From: SIG435 sp045530725 | GTDB lineage: Bacteria > Bacillota > Clostridia > UMGS1810 | DNA: 64,000 bases | Assembly: GCA_045530725.1 (NCBI GenBank) | Contig: JAZSCT010000014.1 | Coordinates: forward strand, 11,283 to 75,282 | Reading direction: 5' to 3' | Part shown: positions 62,554 to 64,000 of the stretch, piece after piece | How positions within the stretch are numbered: the stretch's first letter is position 1 | Layout of the letters: every line of letters begins with the position of its first letter | The notes under the pieces: generated by a model | What the model saw: the letters and a program-made list of their open reading frames with translations, nothing else | Database searches by the model: none | Told to the model about the DNA's origin: nothing | Position numbers and translations under genes: made by a program

Positions 62554-63759
62554 TTAATGATATAGAATGTTTTGCTTGCTCATTGCGAGTAAAATACGTA
62601 GTAACTTGGTGCAACAAGCTACTATACAAGCGTGGTGATGTTTTCCTTCACCGCGCTTTTTTTCGTAATAGAGCAAAAGAGGCATTTCACGGTTTGTTTT
62701 TCTTGCAACAGTTAGAATGATATTGACAGTGTAAAAAAGCATTTTTCTAGCGGTACTGTTGCCGCGCTTAGATATGGGTCCATTGTAGTGAACACTTTTG
62801 CCGGATTGAGTAATTGTAGGATCGAAGCCACAATAGGCAATCAGCTTTTTGTGATTTTCAAATCGCCTAATATCTTTTAACTCAGCAATTAGTGTTGATG
62901 CTAAATATGGACCGATTCCTGGGATTGATACATATATCTCATACAATTCTGTTGATTGTGCCAATGAAATAAGTCTCTCTTTTAAAACATCAATTTCCTT
63001 TAATTGAGATAAGAGATATAGTGTTGTTTCTGAGAGACAGGTTGTCATTACACTGTTTTTATCTGTAGTGGGGTAACAATCCAAGGCATATACTTTCAAT
63101 TGTTCTGCTTTTTTAGTGTAATAACTGTTAAATCTTTGGCGAGTAGAGGCTAATGACTTAGCTATCTCATCAACAGATGCCTCTTTGAGCATATCACAAT
63201 GAGGCCATTTGGCTATGAATGAAAGTGCCGTTTCGCTATACATATAGTCACTGCGAAATACCTCTATGTAAGCAGGATTAAGCATAGAAACCAACTGTCG
63301 GAAACGATTTCTGGTTCGCGTGGTTCCCTCTTGTAAATGTTGAATTTGACGTGAAAGAAACTGCATTTCAGAGTATATTTCTTCATGATGAACCTGCATG
63401 TTGTATTCCTTTTTGAAGAACACATCGATAAGATTCAGGCAATCCTCTTTGTCAGTTTTAGTTTTTCTTAAATTTCGTTTATGTCTGTTAGAAATGATAG
63501 GATTAAGAATAATAATTTCACAGTCGGTGTTTTCACGAAAAAATCTCTCTACTTTCAGATGGTAGGTAGAAGTTGATTCCATAATTATAGAAATCTGCTC
63601 CTGTGGGATGTTTTCAAACTTGCTGATAACATCCATAAATCCAGTTAAAGTATGAGGATGTTTTTCTGGCATAAAAATAATCTCACCGGCTTCGGAAATA
63701 AGGCAGTACATAGAATCCATAGCTGCAACATCAATTCCTAAACAGTATCTCAAAAGCAT
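62554..63759 (-). CDS. IS110-family DEDD transposase (recombinase)
   Basis: An RNA-guided recombinase of about 401 residues. The N-terminal RuvC-like DEDD domain (about 1-155) has Asp in LGIDVAAMD, Glu in IIMESTSTYH and Asp pair in KTDKEDCLNL. The C-terminal Transposase_20 domain (about 270-370) has IPGIGPYLASTLIAEL, AYCGFDP and the catalytic Ser in SKRGNSTARKM. The start is uncertain: ATG 63759 lies too near GGAGG, and a TTG at 63753 is better spaced. The upstream region resembles a bridge RNA, as known for IS621. Confidence 0.9.
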   Translation of the reverse strand: MLLRYCLGIDVAAMDSMYCLISEAGEIIFMPEKHPHTLTGFMDVISKFENIPQEQISIIMESTSTYHLKVERFFRENTDCEIIILNPIISNRHKRNLRKTKTDKEDCLNLIDVFFKKEYNMQVHHEEIYSEMQFLSRQIQHLQEGTTRTRNRFRQLVSMLNPAYIEVFRSDYMYSETALSFIAKWPHCDMLKEASVDEIAKSLASTRQRFNSYYTKKAEQLKVYALDCYPTTDKNSVMTTCLSETTLYLLSQLKEIDVLKERLISLAQSTELYEIYVSIPGIGPYLASTLIAELKDIRRFENHKKLIAYCGFDPTITQSGKSVHYNGPISKRGNSTARKMLFYTVNIILTVARKTNREMPLLLYYEKKRGEGKHHHACIVACCTKLLRILLAMSKQNILYH

Positions 63760-63769
63760 CTCCTCCAAT

Positions 63770-63937
63770 ATTATTTATTTGGCTATCATCTATCCGTCCT
63801 GAGCTCATTCATGTGCCTTATATGGATTCGGTGACCCAACTATCTCAACCAAGCATCAGTAGGGAGATGAATGACTACTCACAACAAATGGATTCAGGGA
63901 CCCATGGTACTGTCTAGTCTATTCACAGCCATAGTCC
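63770..63937 (-). ncRNA. Candidate IS110 bridge RNA
   Basis: The region between the transposase and a minus-strand TATAAT (63939-63944) is about 168 bases long and noncoding. It starts with a stem-loop (GGACTATGG with CCATGGGTCC, one bulge; inner CTGT/ACAG). It then holds two similar segments, ATGGATTC at 63888-63903 and 63822-63837 (14 of 16 matches), resembling the two guide loops of a bridge RNA. Family knowledge: IS110-group elements encode such RNA upstream of the recombinase. The call is inference. Confidence 0.55.
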
Positions 63938-64000
63938 AATTATATAACAAATCTTAGAATTATGAAATGTTTGTCTGGACTTTTACTATTATACATGGTA

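Noticed and set aside
49720..64000. A duplicated tRNA-Leu 3' end marking the far border of an integrated island
   Set aside because: I searched by eye for the GCCCGCACCA end downstream and found none in the window, so no att pair can be claimed.
1..64000. CRISPR arrays, rRNA genes or prophage structural genes
   Set aside because: No regular spaced repeats, rRNA segments or phage morphogenesis genes were seen.

Overview
The window looks like chromosome from a spore-forming, low-GC Gram-positive bacterium of the class Clostridia. Support comes from strong AGGAGG ribosome-binding sites, consensus sigma-A promoters, U-tract terminators, a type III glutamine synthetase, a SpoIID/SpoIIQ-like pair, an intact sigma-K gene, S-layer-homology proteins and a Na+-pumping decarboxylase beta subunit. 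I cannot name genus or species from sequence alone.

Positions 1-49250 are mostly core genome. Glycolysis (pgk-tpiA-gpmI) leads into a glucose-type PTS transporter, then a purine salvage/uptake operon (xpt, BMP lipoprotein, ABC ATPase, two permeases). A lipoprotein and an MBOAT/DHHW pair for exopolysaccharide acylation follow. A minus-strand operon runs glnN, a WecG/TagA glycosyltransferase, tmk, and three unusual membrane-anchored proteins (an LRR protein with a degenerate transglutaminase domain between two paralogues). Next come hpf, a DUF2520 protein, and a GC-rich structured RNA upstream of the potABCD polyamine importer. Then a MORN protein, pyk, a Mn2+-type (yybP-ykoY) riboswitch in front of oadB-oadG, spoIID-spoIIQ, citrate synthase, nadK-argR-recN, dCMP deaminase, a TSCPD protein, sigK, prfA-tsaC-ywlE-rimI-tsaD, an SLH protein, a PTS EIIC and a radical SAM protein.

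Positions 49250-64000 are accessory. A tRNA-Leu array with one good gene and two broken copies marks the boundary. Beyond it is a single polypeptide that joins the two halves of the Thoeris antiphage system (SIR2-STALD like ThsA, then TIR like ThsB). Next is a tyrosine recombinase followed by a 266-bp segment bounded by two identical 24-bp palindromes in inverted orientation. Inside that segment is a perfect consensus promoter that points away from the downstream genes, which looks like an invertible promoter in the OFF state. Downstream, nine same-strand genes encode Sel1, TM2, MORN, CHAP, SLH and leucine-rich-repeat proteins and look like a phase-variable surface cluster. The window ends in an IS481-type element beside an IS110-family transposase whose upstream region resembles a bridge RNA.

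The most notable items are the fused Thoeris-like protein, the candidate inverton with its surface cluster, the structured RNA plus attenuator before potABCD, the Mn2+ riboswitch on a Na+ pump gene, and the IS110 bridge-RNA candidate. All functional calls are from reading the sequence and from family knowledge; no database search was run.
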